Of a stretch of DNA of 64,000 bases, positions 56,232 to 64,000 are shown one piece after another; positions within the stretch are counted from its first letter, which is position 1, and each line of letters begins with the position of its first letter. This stretch comes from Rhodospirillaceae bacterium (GTDB lineage Bacteria > Pseudomonadota > Alphaproteobacteria > TMED109), in assembly GCA_902557845.1 (NCBI GenBank), contig CACEBX010000004.1:1-64000 (forward strand), read 5' to 3'. The translations under genes and the position numbers were made by a program. The notes beneath the pieces are model-generated. The model was not told the origin of the DNA, searched no databases, and saw only the letters and a list, made by a program, of their open reading frames with translations.

Positions 56232-57208
56232 TACTCTTGATCTGAAAAAATATTTTTCTTTCTGTAATTTTCAACTATCATATTTACTAATGGATGCCTT
56301 ACAACATCCTTGCTTTCAAAATGTATTTGACTAATTTGTTTTATAGAACTAGTTACCTCTAAAGCCTCATAAAGTCCTGAACTTCCTTTATTTGGCAAAT
56401 CAATTTGTGTTAAATCTCCGGTAATTACCATTTTTGAATCTTTACCTAGCCTAGTTAAGAACATTTTCATTTGCATTGGTGTAGTATTTTGGGCTTCATC
56501 TAAAATAATGTAAGAATTAGATAAAGTTCTACCTCTCATAAACGCTAAAGGAGCAATTTCTATTTTTTCTCTTTCCATCAATTTAGCAATTTTATCTTTA
56601 TACATACAATCTTCTAAGGCATCATATAAAGGTCTTAGGTAAGGATCTATTTTATCTTTAAGATCTCCAGGCAGAAAGCCAAGTTGTTCTCCTGCTTCCA
56701 CAGCTGGTCTTGAAAGAATTATTTTCTCTACTATTCCTTTATTCATATTCGCTACTGCATCTGCAACAGCCAAATAAGTTTTTCCTGTTCCTGCAGGACC
56801 TACTCCAAAGGTCATAATATTTTTTTTAAGTGCCTCAATATAGTTTGCTTGCCCTATACTCCTAGCAGAAATTTTCTTTTTTGACGTTTCTATTACTACA
56901 CTTCTTATTTTTTTTATGTCTACCGTAGAAAGTCTAATAGCATTTTCTACTTCATCATTATCTATGATTTTTTTTTCTCTAATTATTTCTATTAAACTTG
57001 ATAGAATAAGCTTTGCTCTCTTTGCTTCTTCTCCTTCTATAAAAAGTATATTTCCTCTGGCATTAATTTTTAAGTTAAGGGATTTTTCGATATATTTTAT
57101 ATTTTTATCTCTTTCTCCAAAAAGAGGAATAGCTATAGAATTATCATCCACATCAAAAATTATTTGATTGTTGTTAGCTGTTTTTATATTAAATCTCCTA
57201 GAAGACAA
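56231..57208 (-). CDS. ybeZ: PhoH-family ATPase (YbeZ)
   Basis: 325 residues. Walker A GPAGTGKT 137-144, Walker B IILDEAQNTTP near 233, and the PhoH region RPAVEAGEQLGFLPGDLKDKI near 165-185. A predicted RNA-associated ATPase working with YbeY. It overlaps miaB by 25 bases. Confidence 0.94.
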   Translation of the reverse strand: MSSRRFNIKTANNNQIIFDVDDNSIAIPLFGERDKNIKYIEKSLNLKINARGNILFIEGEEAKRAKLILSSLIEIIREKKIIDNDEVENAIRLSTVDIKKIRSVVIETSKKKISARSIGQANYIEALKKNIMTFGVGPAGTGKTYLAVADAVANMNKGIVEKIILSRPAVEAGEQLGFLPGDLKDKIDPYLRPLYDALEDCMYKDKIAKLMEREKIEIAPLAFMRGRTLSNSYIILDEAQNTTPMQMKMFLTRLGKDSKMVITGDLTQIDLPNKGSSGLYEALEVTSSIKQISQIHFESKDVVRHPLVNMIVENYRKKNIFSDQE

Positions 57209-58494
57209 TTATCCATAGCACTTTTAACTTTAAGGTTTACTTTATTTGTTTCTAAATGCTTATTGCTTTCGAAAATAGTACTTTGCATCCACTTTGTAGT
57301 ACCTCTGTATTGGTTATCTTTCTTACCTTTTCCTTTAATAAAAACTTCTATCCTTTTTCCCACAAAAGTTTTATTGTAACTATGTTTTTGTTTATTTAAA
57401 ACCATTTGGAGAACTTGCAACCTTTCATTTTTTTCCTCTTCAGTAAGCATACAATTAATCCTATTTGCTTTTGTTCCGATTCTTCTACTGTATTTAAATG
57501 AATATGATTGAGCAAATTTAACTTCTTTTACTAAATTTAATGTATCTTGAAAATCTTTCTTAGTTTCACCAGGAAAGCCCACTATAAAGTCTGAAGATAA
57601 TGCAATGTTGGGAACTTTTTTTCTTAACTTATCAATGATTTCTAAATATTGCTTGGAAGTATACTTTCTGTTCATATTTTTAAGAATATCATCTGATCCA
57701 GATTGAACTGGTAAATGAAGATAAGGATTAAGTTTCTCACTATCTTCATGGAGTTCAATCAAATCATCATTCATATCTCTAGGATGGGAAGTAGTGTAAG
57801 TAATACGTTCTAATTTATTAATTTTTGCTAATTCTTTGATTAAGCCAGCTAAATTGATTTGCTTATTATTTTTATTTATACCGTGATAAGCATTAACATT
57901 TTGACCTAAAAGAATTACTTCCTTGCATCCTTTTTGACATAAAGAATCGGCTTCATTGAATATTTCTTGTGCAGACCTAGAATACTCTGCTCCTCTTGTA
58001 AAAGGAACTACACAAAAACTACAAAATTTATCACATCCTTCTTGTATGGTGATAAAAGAGGATATGGATGCAATATTTCTTTTCGCACCTAACTTAGAAA
58101 ATTTTTCTTGTTCATTAAAGTCAAGTAATACATTTCTTTTTTTAGATTCATCTAACAATATATCAGGTAAATGTTGGTACATTTGAGGCCCTATTATAGA
58201 ATCTATTAAGGGTTGTCTTTGCAGCATCGCATTACCTTCAGCCTGAGCTACGCATCCAGCAACTATGACTTTTAACTTTTTGTTCTTTCTTTTTAAATCA
58301 GAAAATTTTCCTATTTCTGAATAAACTTTTTCTGCAGCTTTTTCTCTAATATGACAAGTGTTTAATAGTATTGCATCAGCATCATTTGGGCTTTTTACTT
58401 GATTATGGGTTTTACTGACAGTCTCTAGCATCCTTTCGCTATCATATACATTCATTTGGCAACCAAAAGTTTTTATATATATGTTTTTTTTCAA
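57184..58494 (-). CDS. miaB: tRNA-2-methylthio-N6-dimethylallyladenosine synthase
   Basis: 436 residues. Cys11-type cluster ligands in TFGCQMN (Cys12), NTCHIR (Cys47) and AGCVAQ (Cys81) bind the auxiliary [4Fe-4S]. Radical-SAM triad Cys154-Cys158-Cys161 (GCDKFCSFC). TRAM domain at the C-terminus. Adds the methylthio group to A37 of tRNAs. plsC lies 20 bases upstream. Confidence 0.96.
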   Translation of the reverse strand: MKKNIYIKTFGCQMNVYDSERMLETVSKTHNQVKSPNDADAILLNTCHIREKAAEKVYSEIGKFSDLKRKNKKLKVIVAGCVAQAEGNAMLQRQPLIDSIIGPQMYQHLPDILLDESKKRNVLLDFNEQEKFSKLGAKRNIASISSFITIQEGCDKFCSFCVVPFTRGAEYSRSAQEIFNEADSLCQKGCKEVILLGQNVNAYHGINKNNKQINLAGLIKELAKINKLERITYTTSHPRDMNDDLIELHEDSEKLNPYLHLPVQSGSDDILKNMNRKYTSKQYLEIIDKLRKKVPNIALSSDFIVGFPGETKKDFQDTLNLVKEVKFAQSYSFKYSRRIGTKANRINCMLTEEEKNERLQVLQMVLNKQKHSYNKTFVGKRIEVFIKGKGKKDNQYRGTTKWMQSTIFESNKHLETNKVNLKVKSAMDNCLLGDLI

Positions 58495-58514
58495 GTTAAT
58501 TATGAATGTTGTTG

Positions 58515-59264
58515 TTAATTATTTGATAATGAGTTTAAACCTTTTATTACTTGCTCTCTACTTTCCTCTGATATTATCTTCCTTGTAACTCCATGAGGAA
58601 CAATAGTAGGGTGGAATTGCAACTTAGCTCCAATAGAACTATAGTTCAAAAGTCTCTTTAAATGAGTTATTAGACTCATTTCACCATACCAAGCTATATT
58701 CGGTCTCATTCTATTATCTATTGGCATACTGTTAATATGTGTATAACAAAGAGAAAAATTTTGCAATCCTAATGTAGGGTCATCTTCAAATATTTTAAAT
58801 AAACTTGCCCTGAATTTTAGAACTCTTTTACCGTTGTTAGTAGTACCTTCTGGAAAAATTATTATCGCAAAATTAGAACTCAAATTTTTAGAAATTTTTT
58901 TCAAACTGTCCAATGCCTTGAAATTTCTTCTGTCAATAAATATTGAGTTTTGAAGACTTGCTAAAGTTCCAAATAAAAACCAGCCTTTTATTTCTGATTT
59001 AGCTACAAAACAGACTGGCAAAACCGAACCAAGAATAATGATATCTAAATAAGAGCAATGGTTGCCAATTAAAATAAGCGGCTTGCGCTCGCTAGGCTTT
59101 CCTTTGATAGACAGTCTAATACCCAAAATTTTTAATAAGAATTTATGAAAAATTAATGGAAGAAAAAACCTCAAGTTGCTCTTTACTAAAATTAATAAAA
59201 ACTGAATTGGCACAATCAATAAAATCCAAGCCAATATGATTATAACTTTAATAAATAGTAACAA
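58515..59264 (-). CDS. 1-acyl-sn-glycerol-3-phosphate / lyso-ornithine lipid acyltransferase
   Basis: 249 residues. One or two N-terminal helices, the acyltransferase HX4D site His69-Asp74 (NHCSYLD), FIDRR near 112 and FPEGTT near 135. Adds a second acyl chain to a lysolipid. It follows an OlsB-like gene by 17 bases, so it may be OlsA, acting on lyso-ornithine lipid, rather than or in addition to PlsC. Confidence 0.88.
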   Translation of the reverse strand: MLLFIKVIIILAWILLIVPIQFLLILVKSNLRFFLPLIFHKFLLKILGIRLSIKGKPSERKPLILIGNHCSYLDIIILGSVLPVCFVAKSEIKGWFLFGTLASLQNSIFIDRRNFKALDSLKKISKNLSSNFAIIIFPEGTTNNGKRVLKFRASLFKIFEDDPTLGLQNFSLCYTHINSMPIDNRMRPNIAWYGEMSLITHLKRLLNYSSIGAKLQFHPTIVPHGVTRKIISEESREQVIKGLNSLSNN

Positions 59265-59281
59265 TTTTTAATTTAAAAAAA

Positions 59282-60085
59282 TTAGTTTCTGTCATAATGA
59301 AGTTTATACCTGCTAGCTATTTTTTTTGTAGGCAAAACTATACAAACATCGGTCGTATTAAAATCATAATCTATTACCGCACCATCCCCTATGAATGCAC
59401 CAAGACGTATATACCCTTTTATTAAGGGTGGTATAAATGCTAAAAATTCTTTAAAACTGCACTTAATTATAGTTTCACTTTTCATATTAATAAATCTATC
59501 TTCTACAGCTTTGGGTCTAATATTATTAGGAGCAAGATAGTTTCTATACAAATAGTCAAATGCCACCTTATGTTCTTCTGGATCTATTCCTGGAAATGAT
59601 GCACATCCAAACATTATTTCAATATCATACTTAACTACATATTGTGCTATAAACGACCAAAGCAATTGCATAGTAGAGCCGGTTCTATAATTTTTAGCTA
59701 CGCAACTTCTTCCTAGTTCTAGGATATTACCTTTATAATTGATTAAAGAATTTATATCATACTCATTTGATGTATAGAAAAGCTTTTCTTCATTGTACTG
59801 TTTTCCCCTATTAAGCCTATAGGTTCCGATCACTTTTTCATTTACAGTACCTTTAATGTTATTATCAAAAACTAATATGTGGTCAAAGTGATGGTCAAAG
59901 TCATCAATATCTCTTCTAAGTTTATTTTGCTTGGCATTTGCATTGGCCTTCATTTCTTCATAAAAAATTTTGTATCTAAGTGCCTGAGCTGCATCAATCT
60001 CTAGGCTATTTTCTGCTAACCTAACTTCTAATGAACCCGACTTTAGATTAATAGGTAAAGTGTTAAAATTTTCAGCAACAGCCAT
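59282..60085 (-). CDS. GNAT-fold N-acyltransferase, OlsB-like
   Basis: 267 residues. GNAT block EVRLAENSLEIDAAQALRYKIFYEEM near 20-45, RLNR near 92, LELGRSCVAKNYR near 121-133 and the ELGRSCV hallmark of the OlsB/hemolysin-like group. OlsB condenses a 3-hydroxyacyl group from ACP with ornithine, giving phosphate-free ornithine lipids. The neighbour acyltransferase completes this pathway. The exact amino acid is not readable. Confidence 0.85.
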   Translation of the reverse strand: MAVAENFNTLPINLKSGSLEVRLAENSLEIDAAQALRYKIFYEEMKANANAKQNKLRRDIDDFDHHFDHILVFDNNIKGTVNEKVIGTYRLNRGKQYNEEKLFYTSNEYDINSLINYKGNILELGRSCVAKNYRTGSTMQLLWSFIAQYVVKYDIEIMFGCASFPGIDPEEHKVAFDYLYRNYLAPNNIRPKAVEDRFINMKSETIIKCSFKEFLAFIPPLIKGYIRLGAFIGDGAVIDYDFNTTDVCIVLPTKKIASRYKLHYDRN

Positions 60086-60102
60086 GTTTCCTCTTAAATT
60101 AA

Positions 60103-60534
60103 TTAATCAGTTTTAATTTTTTTACCAAATAATTCCAGCTTGTGGTCTACTAATGAATATCCTAGCTTTTTAGCTACTTTTTTTTGCAACTCTTCAATGT
60201 CATTGTCTACAAACTCAATAATATCACCAGTATCTATATCAATTAAATGATCATGATGTGCATCTGTTAATTCTTCATACCTTGCTCTTTTTCCACCAAG
60301 CTCAATTCTATTTAACACGTTATTTTCTTCAAATAACTTAATTGTTCTATAAACAGTTGCCAAGCTAATTCTATTGTCTATTTTATTAGCCCTTATAAAA
60401 ACCTCATTTGCATCCGGATGATCGCTAGCATCAGTAATCACTTGAGCTATAACTTTCCTCTGATGAGTTAACTTAATACCTTTGTGTAAAAATGAATCTA
60501 CTATCCTTGAAATTTGTTTATTTTTTTCAATCAT
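60103..60534 (-). CDS. fur: Fur-family metal regulator (Fur/Mur)
   Basis: 143 residues. Winged helix with ISLATVYRTIKLFEENNVL 56-74, metal site HHDHLIDIDTGDIIEF (His93, His94, His96), and C-terminal DHKLELFG. C-terminal CxxC pairs are absent. Alphaproteobacterial relatives can sense Fe or Mn (Mur). It is the best candidate to read the Fur box at 6094-6110. It is located, as usual, between rimI and the OlsB-like gene. Confidence 0.92.
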   Translation of the reverse strand: MIEKNKQISRIVDSFLHKGIKLTHQRKVIAQVITDASDHPDANEVFIRANKIDNRISLATVYRTIKLFEENNVLNRIELGGKRARYEELTDAHHDHLIDIDTGDIIEFVDNDIEELQKKVAKKLGYSLVDHKLELFGKKIKTD

Positions 60535-60587
60535 TTCGGATAATTATACTATATTATTAATTATTATCTATTATAAATTTTAAATAT

Positions 60588-60809
60588 ATGTTTTTAGACC
60601 TAACAAAGTATAAATGTCCAATTACCTTCGTAAAAGCGAAAATAGCTTTAGAAAAACTAAAAAATAAGGACACTTTAGTAATTAAAATTAACGAGGGTGA
60701 AGACCTAAACAATATGCCAGAGAGTTTAAAAGAAATAGGTTTTAAAATAATTAAAAAAAAAAGGTTAGAGAAGAATATTGCTGAAATAACTATTATGCAT
60801 ATTAACTAA
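60588..60809 (+). CDS. TusA/SirA-like sulfur carrier protein
   Basis: 73 residues. KYKCPITFVKAKIALEKL near 7-24 gives the conserved CPxP-type motif with Thr in place of the second Pro (CPIT), with Cys10 as the sulfur acceptor. The rest fits the beta-alpha-beta-alpha-beta-beta fold. It likely carries persulfide sulfur. It is isolated on the plus strand, diverging from fur, and overlaps rimI by 8 bases at the stop codons. Confidence 0.82.
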   Translation: MFLDLTKYKCPITFVKAKIALEKLKNKDTLVIKINEGEDLNNMPESLKEIGFKIIKKKRLEKNIAEITIMHIN

Positions 60810-61236
60810 AAGATTTTTCCATTATATATGCATCTGAAAAACCTTCACTATTATTATAATAATTTTTTCTTTTACTAATTTTCTTAAATCCTAACTTTTC
60901 ATACATGCTTACGGCAGCTATATTCTTTTCAGAAACTTCTAAAAGAATTCTAAGTACTTTATCTTTCTTAGCTAAGTTTATTAATTTTGTTAAAAGCAGA
61001 GTACCAATTCCTGTTCTTCTTTTATTTATATCCGTTGCTAAAGTCAATACTTCATACTCATCTAAAGTTTTTCTAGCAATTAAATATCCATCTAGAGGCC
61101 TATTCAATGATATGAAAAAAACATCTTTTTCTGAAAACAGCTTAAAAAAAAAACTCTCACTCCACTTGTTAGTATTATTTTCTTTAACCGAAAGGTATTT
61201 TTTATAAATTTTTTCTATTCTATTTTTTTTTCGCAT
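60802..61236 (-). CDS. rimI: GNAT acetyltransferase RimI-like
   Basis: 144 residues. Acetyl-CoA-binding INKRRTGIGTLLLTKLI near 79-95 and VSEKNIAAVSMYEKLGFKKISKRKNYY near 110-136. RimI acetylates the N-terminus of ribosomal protein S18. It overlaps tsaB by 17 bases, the usual tsaB-rimI pair. Confidence 0.88.
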   Translation of the reverse strand: MRKKNRIEKIYKKYLSVKENNTNKWSESFFFKLFSEKDVFFISLNRPLDGYLIARKTLDEYEVLTLATDINKRRTGIGTLLLTKLINLAKKDKVLRILLEVSEKNIAAVSMYEKLGFKKISKRKNYYNNSEGFSDAYIMEKSFS

Positions 61237-61870
61237 AATGCTCTTTTACATATATTGGCATAGGTTCTTCAAATTTAATTTTTTTAAAGTTTTCTTTTAT
61301 TTTATTTACTAATTTAAAATATCCATTTTTTTCAGGTAAACAAAAAAAATAATTTTTGAACTTAAATGTGTTAATAAAATGCCCTACAAAAAAAATATTC
61401 TTGTTATGCTTTTCAGATATAAGTTCTTGACTTGTTATTAAATAGTTTTTTTTCTTTGGTTTGTTTTTAATAATTTCTTTTTTAAAAAACTCGTTACCTG
61501 GTCCTTTAATAAGAACTCCTATATTTTTACTTATAAAATTTTCTTTATTTATTAAAAATTGACTGTAAATACTATCAAAGTTTGAAAAACCTAATATTTT
61601 AGCTCCCGTACAAACAGCTATGGCTTTAGCTGCTGATATTCCTATTCGTATTCCTGTAAAAGACCCTGGCCCTAAGGATACTAAAATTAAATCAATTTCG
61701 TTGAATTTCAAACCAGCTTTAATCATTACCTGATCAATTATCATATTTAATTCTTGCTCTATACTTCTTGACGAATTGCTGCTTTTTGAAAAAATTTGAT
61801 TATTTTTTAGAATAGTAATAAAAATTCTACCTAGAGAGGTTTCAATGGTTATGATGTTTTTATTTTTCAT
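61220..61870 (-). CDS. tsaB: tRNA threonylcarbamoyladenosine biosynthesis protein TsaB
   Basis: 216 residues. IETSLGRIFI near 9 and SLGPGSFTGIRIGISAAKAIA near 66-86 are diagnostic. A non-catalytic partner of TsaD in making t6A37; tsaD is also in the window. tsaE is not seen. It diverges from the dipeptidase gene with 29 bases between starts. Confidence 0.93.
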   Translation of the reverse strand: MKNKNIITIETSLGRIFITILKNNQIFSKSSNSSRSIEQELNMIIDQVMIKAGLKFNEIDLILVSLGPGSFTGIRIGISAAKAIAVCTGAKILGFSNFDSIYSQFLINKENFISKNIGVLIKGPGNEFFKKEIIKNKPKKKNYLITSQELISEKHNKNIFFVGHFINTFKFKNYFFCLPEKNGYFKLVNKIKENFKKIKFEEPMPIYVKEHYAKKK

Positions 61871-61899
61871 AATCTACATTATGCGATAGTAATATAATT

Positions 61900-62430
61900 A
61901 TGACATTAATAGATATAAAAAAATATGATTTTGATATTGAAATTGAACTAAGATACGCAAATACCAATAACATTACTGGTAAAAAAATATTTTTAGAAGA
62001 AAAATGCTTATTAGTTAAAGAAGCTGCTGATAAACTGTTTCTTGCTTCTAAAATTGCAAAGGACTTTAATTGTAAATTAAAAATTTTTGATGCATATAGA
62101 CCTAAATATGTTCAGGAAACATTATGGAACTTCTCTCCTAACGCAGACTTTTTAACTGACCCAGCTAAAGGCTCTCCTCACACAAGAGGTATTGCAGTAG
62201 ATTTAACATTAATAAAAAATATGAAAGAATTAGAAATGGGTACCGATTTTGATGATTTTACTGAAAAAGCATTTCATCTTTCTAAAAATGTTCCTTTAAA
62301 AATCAGAAAAAATCGTTCCTTACTTCTTTCTATAATGACATTAGCTGGGTTTGATTTTTACCAAAAGGAGTGGTGGCATTATCAGCTTTTTAAACCAAAA
62401 AAATATCCTCTAATAAATAAAATAACTTAG
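61900..62430 (+). CDS. D-alanyl-D-alanine dipeptidase (VanX/DdpX family)
   Basis: 176 residues. Zinc ligands His94 and Asp101 in SPHTRGIAVDL and His160 in EWWHY, catalytic Glu157, and the transition-state Arg in FDAYRP (Arg67). It cleaves D-Ala-D-Ala, probably for wall recycling or nutrition. No vancomycin-resistance partner genes (VanH/VanA) are nearby. No signal peptide, so cytosolic. Its stop shares bases with the convergent nfu gene (TTAG). Confidence 0.92.
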   Translation: MTLIDIKKYDFDIEIELRYANTNNITGKKIFLEEKCLLVKEAADKLFLASKIAKDFNCKLKIFDAYRPKYVQETLWNFSPNADFLTDPAKGSPHTRGIAVDLTLIKNMKELEMGTDFDDFTEKAFHLSKNVPLKIRKNRSLLLSIMTLAGFDFYQKEWWHYQLFKPKKYPLINKIT

Positions 62431-62978
62431 TTTGATAGTTCTATTACTTCTTTTACTTCTGGTATGTAGTGTTTTAGCATATTTTCTATTCCCATTTTCA
62501 GTGTAGCAGTTGAGGAAGGACACCCCGAACAACTTCCTTTCAGCTCTAAGGAAACAACCCCATCTTTAAAACTATGAAAAGTTATATCTCCTCCATGGCT
62601 AGCTACTACTGGCTTAACTTTCGTTTCTAATAAATTTATTATTTCTTTCTCTACAGGAGTATCTGCAGAGTCGCTTTCTATATTATTTTGTTTTTTTTCA
62701 AAAACTTTATCATTTTTTTGTAAAGCTGATCCTATTTTAGCTGACAGCATAGTCTTTAAAACAGCCCAATCTTCTTTTTCGCTTTTTGAAACTGAGATAA
62801 ACTCAGCGTTTAGTAGAACACTATTTATACCATTTATTGAAAATATAGTCTTTAGCAAATAAGAGTCAGCATAATCATCAGAAATCTTATACAACTTGGT
62901 TCCTTTAAAGTTTAATTTTTCCTCTGGAATAAACTTTATAGTATTAGGGTTAGGTGTTTCTTCAATTCTTAAAAACAT
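62427..62978 (-). CDS. Nfu-type Fe-S cluster carrier
   Basis: 183 residues. N-terminal Nfu domain (RIEETPNPNTIKFIPE) and C-terminal NifU domain with VKPVVASHGGDITFHSF and Cys150-Cys153 (KGSCSGCPSSTATL), which bind a transient [4Fe-4S]. Delivers clusters to apo-proteins, similar to mitochondrial NFU1. It follows the universal stress protein gene by 2 bases. Confidence 0.95.
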   Translation of the reverse strand: MFLRIEETPNPNTIKFIPEEKLNFKGTKLYKISDDYADSYLLKTIFSINGINSVLLNAEFISVSKSEKEDWAVLKTMLSAKIGSALQKNDKVFEKKQNNIESDSADTPVEKEIINLLETKVKPVVASHGGDITFHSFKDGVVSLELKGSCSGCPSSTATLKMGIENMLKHYIPEVKEVIELSN

Positions 62979-62980
62979 GA

Positions 62981-63448
62981 TTATTTATTTTTATCAGGAA
63001 CAATGATTATTGGCAAGTTTAAGTTTTTTCTAAAGCTTCCAGTTAATGAGTTAATTATTTTATTAGTATCATTTCCCTCCATGGCCAAACCTAAGATTAG
63101 GTTTTTAATTTTATACCTTTTATTTCTTAAAACCTTCAAGATAGTTTCCACTCTATCCCCGCGCTTAACCATTGTTTTTATATTTAATTTGTAATTATTT
63201 TTTATTTCATCTAAATACATATCTAATAGCTCTTTGGCTTTTGACTTCTGTTCCTCTTGCATTATAGTCTCGACTCCTTTCCAATGTCTAAAATTTGCTA
63301 CCTCTATTATGTATAATAATATCAAATTAACCTTTTGTTTTTGAGCACAGATACAAGCATACTCTAAAGCCGAACTAAACTCATTCGACTCATCTACGCA
63401 TACTAAAAAATATTCATTATTTTTTTCTTTACCAAAATTTTTAGGCAT
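62981..63448 (-). CDS. universal stress protein (UspA family)
   Basis: 155 residues. FLVCVDESNEFSSALEYA near 14-31 opens the fold. LILGLAMEGNDTNKIINSLTGSFRKNLNLPIIIVP near the end is a variant of the GxxG-x9-G(S/T) ATP-binding pattern. Function in stress physiology is not specific. It overlaps the TIGR02186 gene by 8 bases. Confidence 0.85.
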   Translation of the reverse strand: MPKNFGKEKNNEYFLVCVDESNEFSSALEYACICAQKQKVNLILLYIIEVANFRHWKGVETIMQEEQKSKAKELLDMYLDEIKNNYKLNIKTMVKRGDRVETILKVLRNKRYKIKNLILGLAMEGNDTNKIINSLTGSFRKNLNLPIIIVPDKNK

Positions 63449-64000
63449 TTATCTTCCTTATACCTTCATTAACCAAAAAACCAAATAGCATTGCTGCCAT
63501 AACTGCAAATATACCATAGAGTAATCCATTTTCTGTTGCAAATAAGTATACTTTTTCTCCTAACCCAGACTTCGAAACATTAATGAAAGATCTCTTTGAA
63601 CCTATAACACTATCATCTTTTAATAATAGAGTATCCACTATGTAAACTCCCTCTGCTATATCAGAAGGAAAGGAAATTTCCGTTTTAAATAAATGTTCGT
63701 CAATAATTTCTATAATACCATTTTTAGAAAAATAGTTTTCCTTTTTTTTCATACTATCTATTATACCATTTCTCCATTTTGCTCTCTCTATTTCTTCAAC
63801 TTCCTCAGCTCCTTCAAACCTCAAGTTTTCTAGCCCTATTTGGTTAATCTTTAAAAAAGAATCATTTTTTATCTGATTTAGTGGTCTACTTGTGGCCACA
63901 AAATAGTATGAAGGAACATCTGCAAAAATTCGTGAGCTCGAGTTGATCCAAAACCAAATTTTTTTTTCTTTTTTAAATACTTTTATTTTTTTTCTAGGCC
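63441..64000 (-). CDS. TIGR02186-family membrane protein (5' end outside window)
   Basis: The frame is open through the window edge. An internal GTG at 63899 is not the true start, because conserved codons (KKIWFWINSSSRIFADVPSY) continue upstream in the same frame. About 186 residues are visible. A soluble, beta-rich part precedes a C-terminal membrane helix (YGIFAVMAAMLFGFLVNEG). TIGR02186 proteins are alphaproteobacterial and, as I recall, often pair with a TauE/SafE permease; that gene would lie beyond the window. The function is unknown. Confidence 0.85.
   Translation of the reverse strand, partial: PRKKIKVFKKEKKIWFWINSSSRIFADVPSYYFVATSRPLNQIKNDSFLKINQIGLENLRFEGAEEVEEIERAKWRNGIIDSMKKKENYFSKNGIIEIIDEHLFKTEISFPSDIAEGVYIVDTLLLKDDSVIGSKRSFINVSKSGLGEKVYLFATENGLLYGIFAVMAAMLFGFLVNEGIRKINA

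Noticed and set aside
61900-62430. VanX homologue as part of vancomycin resistance
   Set aside because: No VanH, VanA or VanS/VanR-like genes are near, and the host has a Gram-negative envelope. A wall-recycling or nutritional dipeptidase is more likely.

Overview
This window is a densely packed, strongly AT-rich stretch of bacterial chromosome. Gene content and order point to an alphaproteobacterium with a streamlined genome. The evidence is: the rpmH-rnpA-yidC-engB-argB-HAD-dapD block; tsaD divergent from hemC-hemD-Mic60/mitofilin-hemY; gyrB-recF-dnaN-dnaA-rpsT-enoyl-CoA hydratase-mutM facing ubiE-coaBC; pnp-rpsO-truB-rbfA-infB-nusA-trmB-metK-lnt-ybeX-ybeY-phoH-miaB-plsC-olsB-fur; and an Irr-type regulator. 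The AT content, tiny intergenic gaps and overlapping stop codons resemble low-GC marine lineages (SAR116-, AEGEAN-169- or HIMB59-like), but the exact lineage cannot be fixed by eye. No rRNA, tRNA, CRISPR array, insertion sequence or prophage was seen, and no stretch longer than 300 bases lacks a gene.

Layout. 1-2163: end of a FadB-type beta-oxidation protein and its thiolase. 2181-3763: small membrane and secreted proteins, MarC, and an unusual leader peptide/hairpin element. 3743-5966 (minus): glyoxalase I with an SSS symporter and its DUF3311 partner. 6040-10506: two paralogous two-gene operons, each a Tat-exported gamma-like subunit plus a GMC flavoprotein dehydrogenase, arranged tail to tail around one 15-bp terminator. 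Iron-type operators precede only the first. 10607-12726: a secreted unknown, an SDR and a class II aldolase. 12752-24607: ribosomal protein L34/RNase P, membrane insertion, arginine and lysine synthesis, phospholipid, t6A tRNA and heme genes. 24610-34511 (minus): PBP, gyrB-recF-dnaN-dnaA, rpsT, enoyl-CoA hydratase, mutM. 34589-39170: ubiE, coaBC, MoeB/DsrE, a hydroxyacid dehydrogenase and an SH3 protein. 39167-43687 (minus): an iron/peroxide module (NMO, irr, rubrerythrin, double-cluster Fe-S oxidoreductase, a possible 27-aa ORF, DUF3501) with a near-perfect Irr box before rubrerythrin. 43716-61870 (minus): transcription/translation genes, SAM synthesis, lipoprotein acylation, RNA maturation, ornithine-lipid synthesis, fur, rimI and tsaB. 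61900-64000: a VanX-type dipeptidase, Nfu, a universal stress protein and a TIGR02186 protein cut by the window edge.

Most notable observation. The two GMC dehydrogenases align without gaps across a region where one copy (minus strand) has the CX5CX3C signature of a [3Fe-4S] cluster. The other copy has Ser, Asn and Asp in exactly those three positions. The cluster-less copy is the one behind a promoter carrying two overlapping iron-box palindromes. The sequence therefore suggests an iron-sparing isozyme switch for a periplasmic dehydrogenase. A second candidate novelty is the leader at 3361-3486: a near-perfect anti-16S Shine-Dalgarno drives a 16-aa ORF, followed by a hairpin whose 3' arm can instead sequester the Shine-Dalgarno of the next gene.
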